A stretch of DNA of 64,000 nucleotides from JBAJNN01 sp036881905 (GCA_036881905.1 JBAJNN010000002.1:62001-126000), one strand, 5' to 3'; positions 54,231 through 63,990 are shown, numbered from the stretch's first letter. Notes: generated from the letters alone by a model not told the origin. Numbers and translations are program-made.

Positions 54231-54583
54231 AAGCTTAAGATTTTGGCGCTATTTGCATCGTCGTCGATGTTTTCTTAAGAGGCTCATTAACATATTGAGT
54301 TAACTCCGCTTCTCGAAAACCCGTTTCCTCGCGCCGCAGCCCAATTTGAGGTTTTTAGAATTGTCCAAGATCATGAGCCTGTCCTCGTTGCCGAGTCCCA
54401 TGCTTTAGCTCAGGCACAGTGATGTGCGCGCCGCGAGGAGAATGATGGCGCAAAGCCAGTGGTCCGCACAATGCGCAAAAGGCTGCTGGAGATTCTCAGA
54501 TCGCGGGCTTCGTTGAGTCGACATGATGATCCGTGATCGATTGTGAAACACGCAAACACCCTTAAGGCCTAAGAAAAAGTCTG
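54231..54583. other. Degenerate stretch sharing sequence with 58.8 kb
   Basis: No gene seen. Around 54263-54350 the sequence resembles 58795-58885, sharing ATTGAGTTAAC exactly (54294-54304 and 58826-58836) and similar flanks (CTCGAAAACCCGTTTCCTCG against CTTGAAACCCCATCTCCTCG). It may be the remains of a repeat or an insertion element. Confidence 0.5.
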
Positions 54584-55114
54584 CTATTGAAATTCAGGAT
54601 CCGTTTTTCCGGTCATCCGGTTTCGGATATCGCGCCGGAAAATCTCAATCGTCCACATCCATGCGACATGTCCCAGACTCTCGGAAAAGATTTCATCGCC
54701 AGGAAGGTGCCAGACTGCCGGAGACCATCCACAAAAAGGCAAAATTATAGCATGAAAAAGAACAGTAATGAAAAATGCGAAAGCAAGACCTTGCCACAAT
54801 TTTACTAAGGGAAAAATTTCCGCAATTAAACAGTAAACGACAGAAAAGAAAAGTGAAAACAGATAATGGATTCCCAATCCTCCCCAGTTTCGCGTGTGAT
54901 CCGAAAATGAATATATCATGTCCTTTGCTTGAAATCCAAGATCGTTAAGGAGTTGAATAGGTGGGGCAATTCTGTCTGGAAACCTTGCTGGAAAGAAAAC
55001 TTCAACGCCTGACTTAACAAAACTTGCAATGTTACCACCCCAGAACCCCGCCCAAAAGGCAATTTTGTAATTTCGGTTGAAAATATTCGTTTTTTCAAAG
55101 CCTGAAAACCTCAT
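54584..55114 (-). CDS. yagU: YagU-family (DUF1440) inner membrane protein
   Basis: 176 residues, about four helices. Family landmarks: NIASFVKSGVEVFFPARFPDR, FSLFFSVVYCLIAEIFPLVKLWQG, PLPGDEI-like WHLPGDEIFSESLGHVAWMWTIEIFRRDIRNRMT. In E. coli YagU contributes to acid resistance. ATG at 55114 with GAGG upstream is preferred to an earlier TTG (55129). The gene is visibly more AT-rich than its neighbours, which suggests transfer. No associated gene in the same direction. Confidence 0.88.
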   Translation of the reverse strand: MRFSGFEKTNIFNRNYKIAFWAGFWGGNIASFVKSGVEVFFPARFPDRIAPPIQLLNDLGFQAKDMIYSFSDHTRNWGGLGIHYLFSLFFSVVYCLIAEIFPLVKLWQGLAFAFFITVLFHAIILPFCGWSPAVWHLPGDEIFSESLGHVAWMWTIEIFRRDIRNRMTGKTDPEFQ

Positions 55115-55739
55115 TCTTAGAATCCTCAAAACGATTTTTCTGGTAAACTTAATTAATGGAGAACATAGACTTCAGAACAGGAGCTAAAAGTTCAAGTCGG
55201 GAACCTGAATGTCTCGAAAGCCAGAGCTTGTATAAATTCGCCGTTATAGCGCTTCGCCGTCTGATCACCTGTCCGGAGAAACGGCCTTGCGACTTCGATT
55301 TCGATACGGGAGGTTTTGGCGTTATCCTCTCGGCCTTTAGCCAAGCCAGTTGATATGGGAATTGTCCCACCAGCCCGTATCGTCGGCCTATACTCCCCAG
55401 TTGGCGGGACAGCCAAGGGCCGGCGCCTCGCGGACGCGTTCAGCCAAAAAGGCGAAATCACCACGGAAAAGCTGGGCCGAAAGCATTCCATGCCCCAACG
55501 GTTCCGCCTCGCACGGACCGATACGCGCAACCGCCATTTCTTAGCCAAATTTCTCGAAATACATGCGGGTTGGAACCCCGCTACAGGATTTTGAAGCCCC
55601 GGCATCACGCCGGCAGCCGAAAGAATATTATGCAGCCTCACCATAAAGCTTTAGCCCCTCATTTTATCCGGCGCATGCCGGTTCGACGAGTTGATTCGCC
55701 AAATTTGTCAGGGCTATTATGCGTTATTTATATCAAATA
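55115..55739. other. Intergenic, possible decayed gene
   Basis: Open frames exist on both strands (55316-55594 plus, 55192-55644 minus), but neither is recognisable, and the strand with protein-like content is unclear. Possibly a decayed accessory gene following the yagU insertion. Confidence 0.3.
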
Positions 55740-56336
55740 TCAAGGGTCATATGAATTATTTTGCGCATCGCCGGTGCCCGGGTCGATCCAGCCTATATTT
55801 CCATCATCGCGGCGATGAACGATGTTCAGACCGCCATGGACTGCATTGCGGAAAAACACTACATTGGCATCGGAAAGATCCAGCTGCATGACGGCTTCTC
55901 CAACCGTCAATTCATGAAGTTGGGTGGTGTCTTCGGCAATGATAACCGGATTGAGATCTGCCGTTTCCCGATCATCTTGCGAATCGGCGGCAATCACAAA
56001 ACGGCTGGCCGCAAAGCTCGAAACCGGCTCTAAGCGATCGGCATGATGGCTTTTCAGCCGCCTTTTATAGCGCCTGAGCCGCTTTTCAAGCCGGGTTGCC
56101 GCTTGCTCGAAGCTGATGCGCGCCTGCGATGCTTGGGCACTTGTATGCAAAGTCATACCGGTTGTCAGATGCAACGTGCACTCGGTCTGAAACATGTTGT
56201 GTTCTCTGGTGAGTGTCACCAGAGAGCGAACCATGCCATCAAAATACTTTTCAGCACCTTGTTCCAAACGCTGCTCGATGTGCGCTCGCAACTCGTCGCC
56301 GACAGTAAAATTCTTTCCGATAATCTGGGTTTGCAT
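55740..56336 (-). CDS. hpf: Ribosome hibernation promoting factor, long form
   Basis: 198 residues. N-terminal RaiA/YfiA domain (IGKNFTVGDELRAHIEQRLEQGAEKYFDG, FEQAATRLEKRLRRYKRRLKSHH), a linker, and a C-terminal dimerisation domain (LTVGEAVMQLDLSDANVVFFRNAVHGGLNIVHRRDDGNIGWIDP). Long HPF alone makes 100S ribosome dimers in stationary phase. The usual rpoN upstream and ptsN downstream partners are not present. Confidence 0.95.
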   Translation of the reverse strand: MQTQIIGKNFTVGDELRAHIEQRLEQGAEKYFDGMVRSLVTLTREHNMFQTECTLHLTTGMTLHTSAQASQARISFEQAATRLEKRLRRYKRRLKSHHADRLEPVSSFAASRFVIAADSQDDRETADLNPVIIAEDTTQLHELTVGEAVMQLDLSDANVVFFRNAVHGGLNIVHRRDDGNIGWIDPGTGDAQNNSYDP

Positions 56337-56756
56337 AGAGTTTCCAGTCTGTTTCCGGGTTTAATTTTGTGATGAGATACCGTCAAAGTGCCGTCGGAGA
56401 ACGCTATTCCCGCCAGCTTGCCGGACATGCCGCCCGGGATGTCCAACGAGACACATCCAACCGCCGTCCGAATACCGGATTTGTCCGCTTGCGGCTTTTC
56501 CACGCCTTGATTGTAACACTTACGCGTCAAGAGTAGTGACCGTACCGGGCCAAGTCAACAGACCCGGAATAGCAGCCCTTACCCTGCAAAAAATTTTATC
56601 CACATTGGCCGAGAAAAAGCCCGGAAACGAGCCATAGCGTCGTTGCCGGAACAGGGCGTTCTCTCATACAGGTTCGAAGGCATATGCGGCCTTGCTCTTT
56701 GGATCAGACGATCATACACACACCCGACAGCCATCGCTCGGGAATAGGGTGAGATG
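56337..56756. other. Divergent intergenic region hpf/trxB
   Basis: About 420 bases holding the two divergent promoters. No gene or clear RNA element is visible. A partly repeated stretch around 56548-56580 (GTACCGGGCC, GACCCGG) is not a clean inverted repeat. Confidence 0.35.
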
Positions 56757-57707
56757 ATGCCCACACATGCAAAACTGGCAATTCTCGGATCCGGGCCCGC
56801 CGGGTATACGGCGGCGATCTATGCCGCGCGCGCCATGCTCTCTCCACTGCTGATCCAGGGCGTGCAGCCTGGCGGCCAGTTGACCATAACCACCGAGGTT
56901 GAAAATTACCCGGGGTTCGCCGAACCCATACAAGGCCGGTGGCTCATGGAGCAGATGTGCGCGCAAGCCAAATCCGTCGGGGCCGGAATCATTTCAGGGC
57001 ACATTATAAAAGCCGATTTGTCGCATCGTCCGTTCACGCTCACCGCCGATGACGGTGCCGTCTATCGGTGTGATGCGCTGGTGATCGCAACCGGGGCACA
57101 AGCCAAATGGCTTGGCGTGCCGGGCGAGACAGCCTTTATGGGCAGCGGCGTATCGGCTTGCGCGACCTGTGACGGTTTTTTCTTTCGTGACAGGAAGGTC
57201 GTGGTCGTCGGTGGTGGGAATACGGCGGTCGAGGAAGCGTTGTTTCTTGCCAATCTTGCCTCGCAGGTGACGCTTGTGCATCGCCGCGACACGCTGCGTG
57301 CGGACAAAATTTTGCAAAGGCGATTGTTCGCGAATAATAAAATCACCATCCTTTGGGACCGGGTGGTTGAAAAAATCGTCGGGACGAACAATCCGAAAGG
57401 CGTAACCGGCGTTCGGCTGCGCCATGTAAAAAACGCAAAAGGTGACGCAATTGCAGCAGACGGGGTGTTCGTAGCCATTGGCCACGAGCCGGCAACCCAA
57501 TTGTTCTCAGGCCAGCTTGCCATGAGGGCCGGAGGGTACCTCGAAACGGCGGTCGGTTCCACGGCAACCAACATTCCAGGGGTTTTTGCCGCCGGCGACG
57601 TCATCGACAGCACTTACCGTCAGGCTGTTACGGCCGCTGCTATGGGGTGTATGTCGGCCCTGGAGGCTGAACGTTTTCTTGCCGCGCAAGCAGGTTTCGG
57701 TTCATGA
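56757..57707 (+). CDS. trxB: Thioredoxin-disulfide reductase
   Basis: 316 residues. FAD site GSGPAGYTAAIYAARA, redox pair CATC with Cys135 and Cys138, NADPH site VGGGNTAVEEALFLANLA, and the C-terminal FAD motif GVFAAGDVIDSTYRQAVTAAAMGC. It reduces thioredoxin with NADPH. ATG 56757 is chosen because AGGG lies seven bases upstream; ATG 56754 is also possible. Confidence 0.96.
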   Translation: MPTHAKLAILGSGPAGYTAAIYAARAMLSPLLIQGVQPGGQLTITTEVENYPGFAEPIQGRWLMEQMCAQAKSVGAGIISGHIIKADLSHRPFTLTADDGAVYRCDALVIATGAQAKWLGVPGETAFMGSGVSACATCDGFFFRDRKVVVVGGGNTAVEEALFLANLASQVTLVHRRDTLRADKILQRRLFANNKITILWDRVVEKIVGTNNPKGVTGVRLRHVKNAKGDAIAADGVFVAIGHEPATQLFSGQLAMRAGGYLETAVGSTATNIPGVFAAGDVIDSTYRQAVTAAAMGCMSALEAERFLAAQAGFGS

Positions 57708-57803
57708 CGGTCGGGTGTATCGGCCCTTTCGCCGCAACTTACCCGGATAAGGGGAAAGAGCTTGAACTCTCTCACCGCCTGCGGCATAAAGCTTAAAAAA
57801 ATC

Positions 57804-57894
57804 GGAGAGGTGGCCGAGTGGTCGAAGGCGCTCCCCTGCTAAGGGAGTAGGCGGTTCTCCCGCCTCAAGGGTTCGAATCCCTTTCTCTCCGCCA
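57804..57894 (+). tRNA. tRNA-Ser (GCT anticodon)
   Basis: 91 nt with the long variable arm of serine tRNAs. GGAGAGG pairs with TCTCTCC in the acceptor stem (one G-T), the T arm is GGGTTCGAATCCC, and the CCA end is encoded. Anticodon GCT at 57838-57840 reads AGC/AGU. It is followed at once by AT-rich foreign-looking DNA, so it may have served as an integration site. Confidence 0.97.
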
Positions 57895-57936
57895 TTATTT
57901 ATGGCTATTTGTCTAAAAATAGAGCGAGGCTGTACT

Positions 57937-58533
57937 ATGAAGTATGGGGTTGGTATAATTAGGTGCTTTGCTATGCGAAGGGGGTATGATTATGACAAAG
58001 GGGAGGCAAACGCTTACAGGAACTGGCCAGGTATTTTCATAAACATTGGCGAAGGTAAGTTTTCGCACCCAAACTAGACGAACTTGGATGTGAGTTCGGA
58101 TCATTACCGAAAAGTGCAACCGGCGAGGTTTCTCAAATACGATCTAACCAAAAATTTTCCGCTTCCATTCAAGGATTATGCGGTAGAGTTGGCATATTGC
58201 TCTCATACCATAGAGCATATTAAAGACGATAACGCAGAAAACTTATTCCGAGAGGTGTTTAGAGTACTCGGGCGAGGTGGCGTATTTAGGATCACCTGCC
58301 CAGATGCGGACTTATTTTATTATGCGGCAAAGCTGGGTGATTTCTCAGCATTCGGTTTTCGAACAAATCACTGGTTTTCAAAGATTGGAATCGCCCCCGA
58401 AACGGTGCGTCTCACTGACTATCTGGTTCGTGCCGTAGCTGATCGAGCAAATCCAACGAAAAGAGTATCTCGAGATGCCAATCCTGTACTTTCTAAAGAG
58501 ACTGAAGAAAAATTTAACTCTTTACCAAAATAA
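57937..58533 (+). pseudogene. SAM-dependent methyltransferase (Methyltransf_11 type), nonsense-disrupted
   Basis: From ATG at 57937 (GAGG eight bases upstream) the frame reads YDYDKGEANAYRNWPGIFINIGEGKFSHPN, then a TAG at 58075 where Trp is expected, then TNLDVSSDHYRKVQPARFLKYDLT and the SAM-type EHIKDDNAENLFREVFRVLGRGG, PDADL. The segment after the stop is continuous to 58533. The C-terminal third is missing compared with the family. Codon use is AT-rich and unlike the core genes. Methyltransferases of this sort often belong to capsule or O-antigen islands. Confidence 0.8.
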
Positions 58534-59238
58534 ATTTTAAGTTAAATGAGTCAGTATTTAATGCTGTTATACCATAAATTTTGGTGCATCTGTAGCTGTA
58601 CCTTTACGTAACGCACAAAAATTCGACAGGACAGTTCCGGAAGAATCTACATATATTGATGCAATAAAATTCTAAAAATTAAGCTTTTTAAGATAATAAT
58701 TAAAAGGAAGTGTCTCAGAGCCAGATATCGGGCTAATGTTGAAAAAACAATTGGGGACCTCTAAAAATCCCGATTCCGGCGCGATGCGCCTCGCCGATGC
58801 GCTTATCTTTAATGCCCGTCAACGCATTGAGTTAACGCCACTCTTGAAACCCCATCTCCTCGCATTGTATCCAAAGTTTTAGGGTCTTTAGAGATGTCCG
58901 GATTGCCAAGAAAAAGCTGTGATCGCATCGATCATGGCAGGTGGCGATGCACCGCTAGTCTCTGAGCATGCTGAATATGGTTTCGGTTTCGTGAAGTTGG
59001 CGGAACGTCCCAAAATTATGGCCCCCACAAGACGCTTTATAACCGGCTTATCGGGTGGAGCCGGGTAGGGGTATTAGCCGGATTTTCACCGCTGCCCAAC
59101 CGGGTTCGCCATCTTTGCCACGGTCAGGGAAGTCATCAAACGACCAGACCTTCAAAGCTCCCGCTTTTAAGCAAGCGGCTTAGTCGTCCGGGCGCTTGCT
59201 GTGCGCTACTTGCCAACGCCCGTTTTCCCTGACGAAAG
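58534..59238. other. AT-rich spacer and degraded IS5-type remnant
   Basis: 58534-58760 is very AT-rich and has no gene. 58795-58885 matches 54263-54350. 58990-59075 on the plus strand reads WRNVPK, then with a one-base shift YGPHKTLYNRLIGWSR, the N-terminal part of an IS5-family transposase, with decayed text after. Nothing is intact. Confidence 0.55.
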
Positions 59239-60267
59239 CTAGCGCTGTGTGCGGGCTTGGGCCCGCCAGGCCGTTGGGCTCATGCCCGTGACGCGCGCGA
59301 ACTCCCGGTTGAAATTGGACTTTGTCATGAAGCCACACGAAAACAGGATTTGCGTCACCGGCCGGTCGGTCTCACGCAACAGGCGGCAGGCCCCTCTGAC
59401 CCGGCGATTGTTGACATATTGCGAGATGTTGACGCCATGCACCCGGTTGACGGCGTTGGAGACGGCCCTGGCCGGGACTGAGAGCCGCCGCGCCAGACGC
59501 CGCAGATTGAGTTCGGGATCGAGATAGAGCTGTTTTTCGTCCATCAGGTGGTCAAGCGCGGCGGCAATCTCGTGGTCCTCGGCCAGCGGCGCGTCCCTCG
59601 GGCCGGCTCTCCACGGCTCCGCTTCGTCCGCCGCCGGTTCCTTCTCGCCCGTCTCCGATCCGGTCACGACGACGGCGAAGCCCAGCACCAGCAGAACGCC
59701 GGCGGTGGCGATCGAAATGACTGCGGGCGCATGACGCCCGTTCAGCATTAGATCGATGCTGATGGCGAGGTCGGTCAAGGCCGAACCGATCAGCGCCAAG
59801 CCTGCCGCCTGCAACGCCCGGAACGAGCGCAGCGAGCCGTCGAGCCTCGAGGCGATAAGGCCGTCGGGACCATGGCGGGCAAACCACAGGAGGCAAAGCC
59901 CGTAGGCGGCGAATTCTCCGATCAGGAGAACGTCGATCGGATCACGCCAAAAAACCATCAGCGCGACGAGAGCGACCGGCGCCAGCGCATGCGGCCAGTC
60001 GGATATGCGCAGGCCCGGCCGTTCGCTCACCAAATCGCGGAAGGTCAGGTAAGACAACGGCGGGATCATGCTGGCGAAGAGACCGAGGAACGGCAGGAAC
60101 GCCACCATGCCATAGCCCCAGCGCAGGCCGATCAGCACCGATTGGATGAAATAGACACCCAGCAGACATAAATACATGCGGTTGGCGCGCCGCTGTCCAG
60201 ATGGGGCCGAGGCAAGCCTGATCAGGATCACCGCGAGCAGAAAGGAGACGACAAAGGACAGCGGCAC
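59239..60267 (-). CDS. AraC-family regulator with N-terminal membrane domain
   Basis: 342 residues. The first 200 residues form about six to seven membrane helices (FVVSFLLAVILIRL, MVAFLPFLGLFASMIPPLSYLTF, ALAPVALVALMVFW). The C-terminal part is an AraC DNA-binding domain with two HTH units: LNLRRLARRLSVPARAVSNAVNR and VTQILFSCGFMTKSNFNREFARVTGMSPTAWR. It probably senses a membrane or external signal. It diverges from the membrane protein gene at 60427, and two direct repeats between them look like its operator. Confidence 0.92.
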   Translation of the reverse strand: MPLSFVVSFLLAVILIRLASAPSGQRRANRMYLCLLGVYFIQSVLIGLRWGYGMVAFLPFLGLFASMIPPLSYLTFRDLVSERPGLRISDWPHALAPVALVALMVFWRDPIDVLLIGEFAAYGLCLLWFARHGPDGLIASRLDGSLRSFRALQAAGLALIGSALTDLAISIDLMLNGRHAPAVISIATAGVLLVLGFAVVVTGSETGEKEPAADEAEPWRAGPRDAPLAEDHEIAAALDHLMDEKQLYLDPELNLRRLARRLSVPARAVSNAVNRVHGVNISQYVNNRRVRGACRLLRETDRPVTQILFSCGFMTKSNFNREFARVTGMSPTAWRAQARTQR

Positions 60268-60324
60268 AAAGATTATCGCACAAGGGGCTTTCGATTGAAC
60301 ATGCCGAACAGGATAGACCGAAAT

Positions 60325-60360
60325 CGCGTTTTAGGTCGAACTCAAACGCGTTTTAGGTCG
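60325..60360. promoter_or_regulatory. Two direct repeats, candidate operator
   Basis: CGCGTTTTAGGTCG occurs at 60325-60338 and again at 60347-60360, 22 bases apart start to start, that is two helical turns. AraC-type proteins bind such direct repeats. The site lies in the promoter region shared by the regulator (minus) and the membrane-protein gene (plus). Confidence 0.65.
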
Positions 60361-60426
60361 CAGTTTTTTCGCCTTGTCCCAAATTGCGGGCATCAGTAAT
60401 GCATGATCCGAACAAGGAAAATCGTC

Positions 60427-61365
60427 ATGAAAAAACGTCACATCCTCTATGCCGTCGGCGGTGCGCTTCTCGCCTTCGTCGCCCTTCCGGTCGCCTTCTT
60501 CGTCCTTCCAGTCGCCGCCGGGGTCTTATGGATCGCCATCGCCGGCGCCGCGGTTGTCGCCTTCGTGGGCTTTTCACTTGCCATTTGCGGCTTCTCACTC
60601 GCCACCGGGGCAGTGATCGCCATCGGCGGCGGCGTTCTTATCGCTTCCGTCATACTCGATCCCATCATCGACGCCGCCATCTCCCGATACAGTCTCAACG
60701 CCGGTTACGGCCAAACGCTCGATCTTGCAAGAGTTGAGCGGATCGAGGTCAACGGGCAGGGGGCAAACTTGCGTATTTCGGCAAAAACAAGTGCGCCGTT
60801 TACCGCCGAGCTGGAAAGCCGCCGCCATGGCTGGGGCGCACTGTGGCGCTCGGTCTGGGCGGGCGACGTCTGCGCCGGCGGCACAAGCATACGTATCGAC
60901 GGCGCCACGCTCAAGGTCGATGTCGGCCGCTCCTGGCCACGCAGCTGGTGGTGGGATTGGTCCGACTGGTCGGACTGCACGGCGACGCTGACGGCCAACC
61001 TGCCGCCGCGGGCTTTCGTAAAAATTGATCAGGACGCCTCTAAAGCCGTTCTCGCCGGCGACTTTTCGACGGTCGAGGTCAACAGCACCGCCGGCGACGT
61101 GGCGATCGACGGCCATGTCGACGTCTTGTCGCTTAGTGGCGCTGCGCTGCGCGCCCGGGTGGTCTACGAGAAGGTCATGAATGATGAGAACATCGTCATT
61201 TCCGGAAAAATGCTCGACGCGAGCCTGCGCTTCATGATGGCGACACCGATCAGCTATAGGATCGAGTCCACCATGTCCTACGTCGACAGCCGTCTGCCGA
61301 ACACGCCCGGCGCCAAGCCGGCGATCCGCATTCGCGGCGACATGGTCCATGTCGTCATCGAATAA
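60427..61365 (+). CDS. Membrane protein with C-terminal DUF4097-like beta domain
   Basis: 312 residues. Three hydrophobic segments fill residues 8-85 (GGALLAFVALPVAFFVLPVAAG, AVVAFVGFSLAICGFSLATGAVIAI). The rest is polar beta-rich repeats (VERIEVNGQGANLRISAK, FSTVEVNSTAGDVAIDG, HVDVLSLSG), in the style of DUF4097/DUF2807 proteins. ATG at 60427 has AAGGA about 11 bases upstream. Probably controlled by the divergent AraC-type regulator. The role is unknown. Confidence 0.7.
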   Translation: MKKRHILYAVGGALLAFVALPVAFFVLPVAAGVLWIAIAGAAVVAFVGFSLAICGFSLATGAVIAIGGGVLIASVILDPIIDAAISRYSLNAGYGQTLDLARVERIEVNGQGANLRISAKTSAPFTAELESRRHGWGALWRSVWAGDVCAGGTSIRIDGATLKVDVGRSWPRSWWWDWSDWSDCTATLTANLPPRAFVKIDQDASKAVLAGDFSTVEVNSTAGDVAIDGHVDVLSLSGAALRARVVYEKVMNDENIVISGKMLDASLRFMMATPISYRIESTMSYVDSRLPNTPGAKPAIRIRGDMVHVVIE

Positions 61366-62094
61366 GGGAAGGGCTTAAATCCTCAACCCCATCATCGCGA
61401 GGTTGAGCCAGCGTTTGAACTTGACGCCGACCCCGCTTCGTGAATTCCGACCGGCTGGAAGTCGGGTTTTTCATGCGGTATAATCGACGCAGTACAGCTC
61501 CGTCTGGAGGTGATGATTGCCAAAATCAAGCAAAACGTTATTCCAGATTGTGGTCGTGGCTTGACGGCATAAGAGACCATCCGACCGATCAAGAGGATTT
61601 CGACGCCTTAGGCGCGATCGGCTTTGATATTTGGGTCCTACGCCGTTCGCGCCTCGTAAATCGCCAAGCACGGCTCCATTATGTCGGGAATTCTCATCGA
61701 CCGTTAGCATGAAGTCGTGCATTTTTATCGTGGGATATAGGGTTGGTTTTTCCGGCTCGCCTGCCATGATCTTCGCCGAGCCACTTGACCGAAAATTCCT
61801 TGTCCTTAACAATCGCCGAGGGCGGAACCAAGCGCCGCCAAGAAAGGATTTAAACGGTGCAATTCATGATACCGACGAAAATGCCGTCATTGTGTGCGCC
61901 GACACGATGTCACAACCGGCGTGTCGCGGGGGACGCACAGACGCTCCCCTACCGCTCCCCCGTGAAATCATCGTCGATAATGATTTTTATCAATATCGGT
62001 CCCTAGAGTGCGAGCATTCCTTGGCCGACCATGTCATACCATGGCTGAATGCGAGCGGGAGGTTAGGAGTCCTTAGAAACCGGGGATGTTCATT
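61366..62094. other. Decayed region with no clear gene
   Basis: Several open frames on each strand of 61.4-62.1 kb overlap one another and none is recognisable. They are probably fragments of the decaying locus that follows. Confidence 0.35.
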
Positions 62095-63360
62095 ATGCTG
62101 AAAGATTATCATTTCATCAACGGCTGCTGGGTCGGCTCGCCCGAGACCATGGACAATGGCGATCCGAGCGAGGTTGCTTTCGCGCAAGCCTCTCCGGTAC
62201 AGATTGACGAGGCCTGCAAGGCCGCGCGAGCGGATTTTTCGCGCACCATCGCCAAAGAAATCGAGGTGTTGGGCGACGAGATCACCCGAAGCGCGTCTGG
62301 TCGGCGAGAAGGGGCGGACAACGGGCCAGCTGCGCATGTTTGCCGGATTGATCGAGACAGATGACTATCTTGATGCCCGTATTGAGAAAGCCTTTCCGGA
62401 TCGCACGCCGCAGCCGGATTTGCGTCTGACGCATCGGGCCATCGCCACATGCGCAGTGCCCAAAGCCAGCTTTTAGCTGCTGCAGGGAGCCAGTCACGAT
62501 ATTGGCGCGGCCCTTGTCAGCCATCGCGAGGTCGGGGCTGTTGGTTTCACCGGCTCCCTCGCCGGTGGACGCACGCTTTATAAGCTGTGCCATTCCCCTG
62601 CGGTCCCCATTCCCTTTTATAGTGATCTTGGCTCGATCAATCCGGTTTTCTGCCTGCTCTCGGCCATGGCGGCGCGTGCGGACAGGATCGGCGCCGGTTG
62701 GGCTAAGCCTTTAACTATGGGCGCCGGACAGTTTTGCACAAACCCCGGTGTTCTGATTGCCGTCAGGGGCAATGATCTTGACTCTCTGCAAACGGCAGCC
62801 GTCTCCGCCCTTGATGAAATCGATGCCCAAAAGATGCTAACCGACGCGATTTAGCGACCTATGTGGATGGCGTCGATCAGTTGGCTAAACGCGCAGAACA
62901 GCTGACCACTTGTCAACACCTCGATTGGCCGCGCATGGCGCGTCCGGCCTTGTTTCGGGTCGATGCGCAAACATGGATGACCCCCCCCCCGATCTCCAGC
63001 ACGAAGTCTTCGACCCCGCTGGAATCATTGTCGAATGCGGCGATACTGGCCAGATGCTTCAACTGGCCGAAAATCTTGCCGGACAGTTGACCGCAACCTT
63101 GCATCTGGAAAAGACCGATCATGCCCTAGCCGCCGAGCTCACCGTTATTTTGGAAGGAAAGGCCAGGCGTCTTTTGTGCAACGGTTTTTCGACCGGCGTC
63201 GAAGTCTGTTCGGCCATGATGCATGGCGGGCCTTATCCGGCCAGCACCGATATCCGCGCGACATCGGGTCGGCACGCTTGCCATCGCCTATCAGGATTTT
63301 CCAAAAACGCTTCTGCATCGCGAAATTCACTGCCTGCCTGAAGATGCAACGGCCTCGTGA
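62095..63360 (+). pseudogene. 2,5-dioxovalerate (ketoglutarate semialdehyde) dehydrogenase, wrecked
   Basis: Fragments in several frames line up in order with the NADP ketoglutaric-semialdehyde dehydrogenase family: HFINGCWVGSPETM, LVGEKGRTTGQLRMFAGLI, PDRTPQPDLRLTHRAIA, then a gap where the Rossmann part should be, GAVGFTGSLAGGR, TMGAGQFCTNPGVL (catalytic Cys), QLTATLHLEKTD, CNGFSTGVEVCSAMMHGGPYPAST and IAYQDFPKTLLHREIHCLPEDA. There are at least four frame changes, a stop after MLTDAI and an internal deletion of 60-70 residues. This enzyme ends the oxidative arabinose/xylose pathway. Confidence 0.88.
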
Positions 63361-63530
63361 AAGTCACACGGGATATGATGCGCCACCAATCCATGAGTTG
63401 AGACAAAATAGGAGTATCTCTTGGAAGATAAGGCGTATTGAAAAATCGGATCGCTATTGTCGGGAGGCTAGATGCTTTGGCGCAATTTCCCCGCCCACGG
63501 AATTGGCGATGAACGGAAAGTGTCGTTGAA

Positions 63531-63990
63531 ATGAGTGGCGTTTCGCTGCGTGAGGTCATCAAGGCTTACGGGCGCGTTACGATCATTCCCGGTCTTGATT
63601 TAATGTCGCTGAAGGCGAGTTCGTGGTGTTCGTTGGCCCTTCCGGCTGCGGCAAATCCACGATATTGCGCATGATCGCCGGTCTGGAACAGGTAACGAGC
63701 GGTCGGATTTTCATTGCTGGCCGGGATGTGACCGAAGAATGCCCGAAAGCGCGTGACATCGCCATGGTCTTTCAGTCTTATGCGCTCTATCCGCATATGA
63801 ATGTGGCCGACACCATGTCCTTTGTCCTCAAACTGGCCAGTGCTTCCAGGACCCTGATCGACAAACGGGTCTGCGCGCGGCCCACGCGCAAATACTGGAC
63901 AAGCTGAGGAACACGCTGCAATCCGAGATATCCGGTTCGGACGAGCGCTGGATTCGCGATGGTGAAATCGTCGGCGAGGAGGGGTGGTAA
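63531..63990 (+). pseudogene. Sugar ABC importer ATPase (UgpC/MalK-like), frameshifted and truncated
   Basis: Begins SGVSLREVIKAYGRVTIIPGLDL, then a missing base near 63603 breaks the frame before EGEFVVFVGPSGCGKSTILRMIAGLE (Walker A). The stretch continues through MVFQSYALYPHMNV and IDKRV, then ends by TGA near 63906. A third frame runs to TAA at 63988 with unlike text. Signature and Walker B are gone, so no ATPase can be made. It lies beside the dehydrogenase remnant and is likely part of a lost sugar uptake locus. Confidence 0.85.

Noticed and set aside
55192..55644. 150-codon minus-strand frame near yagU
   Set aside because: No recognisable motifs; both strands are open here and neither is convincing.
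61631..62101. 156-codon plus-strand frame before the dehydrogenase remnant
   Set aside because: Content is low-complexity and unlike a protein family; overlaps other frames equally open on the minus strand.
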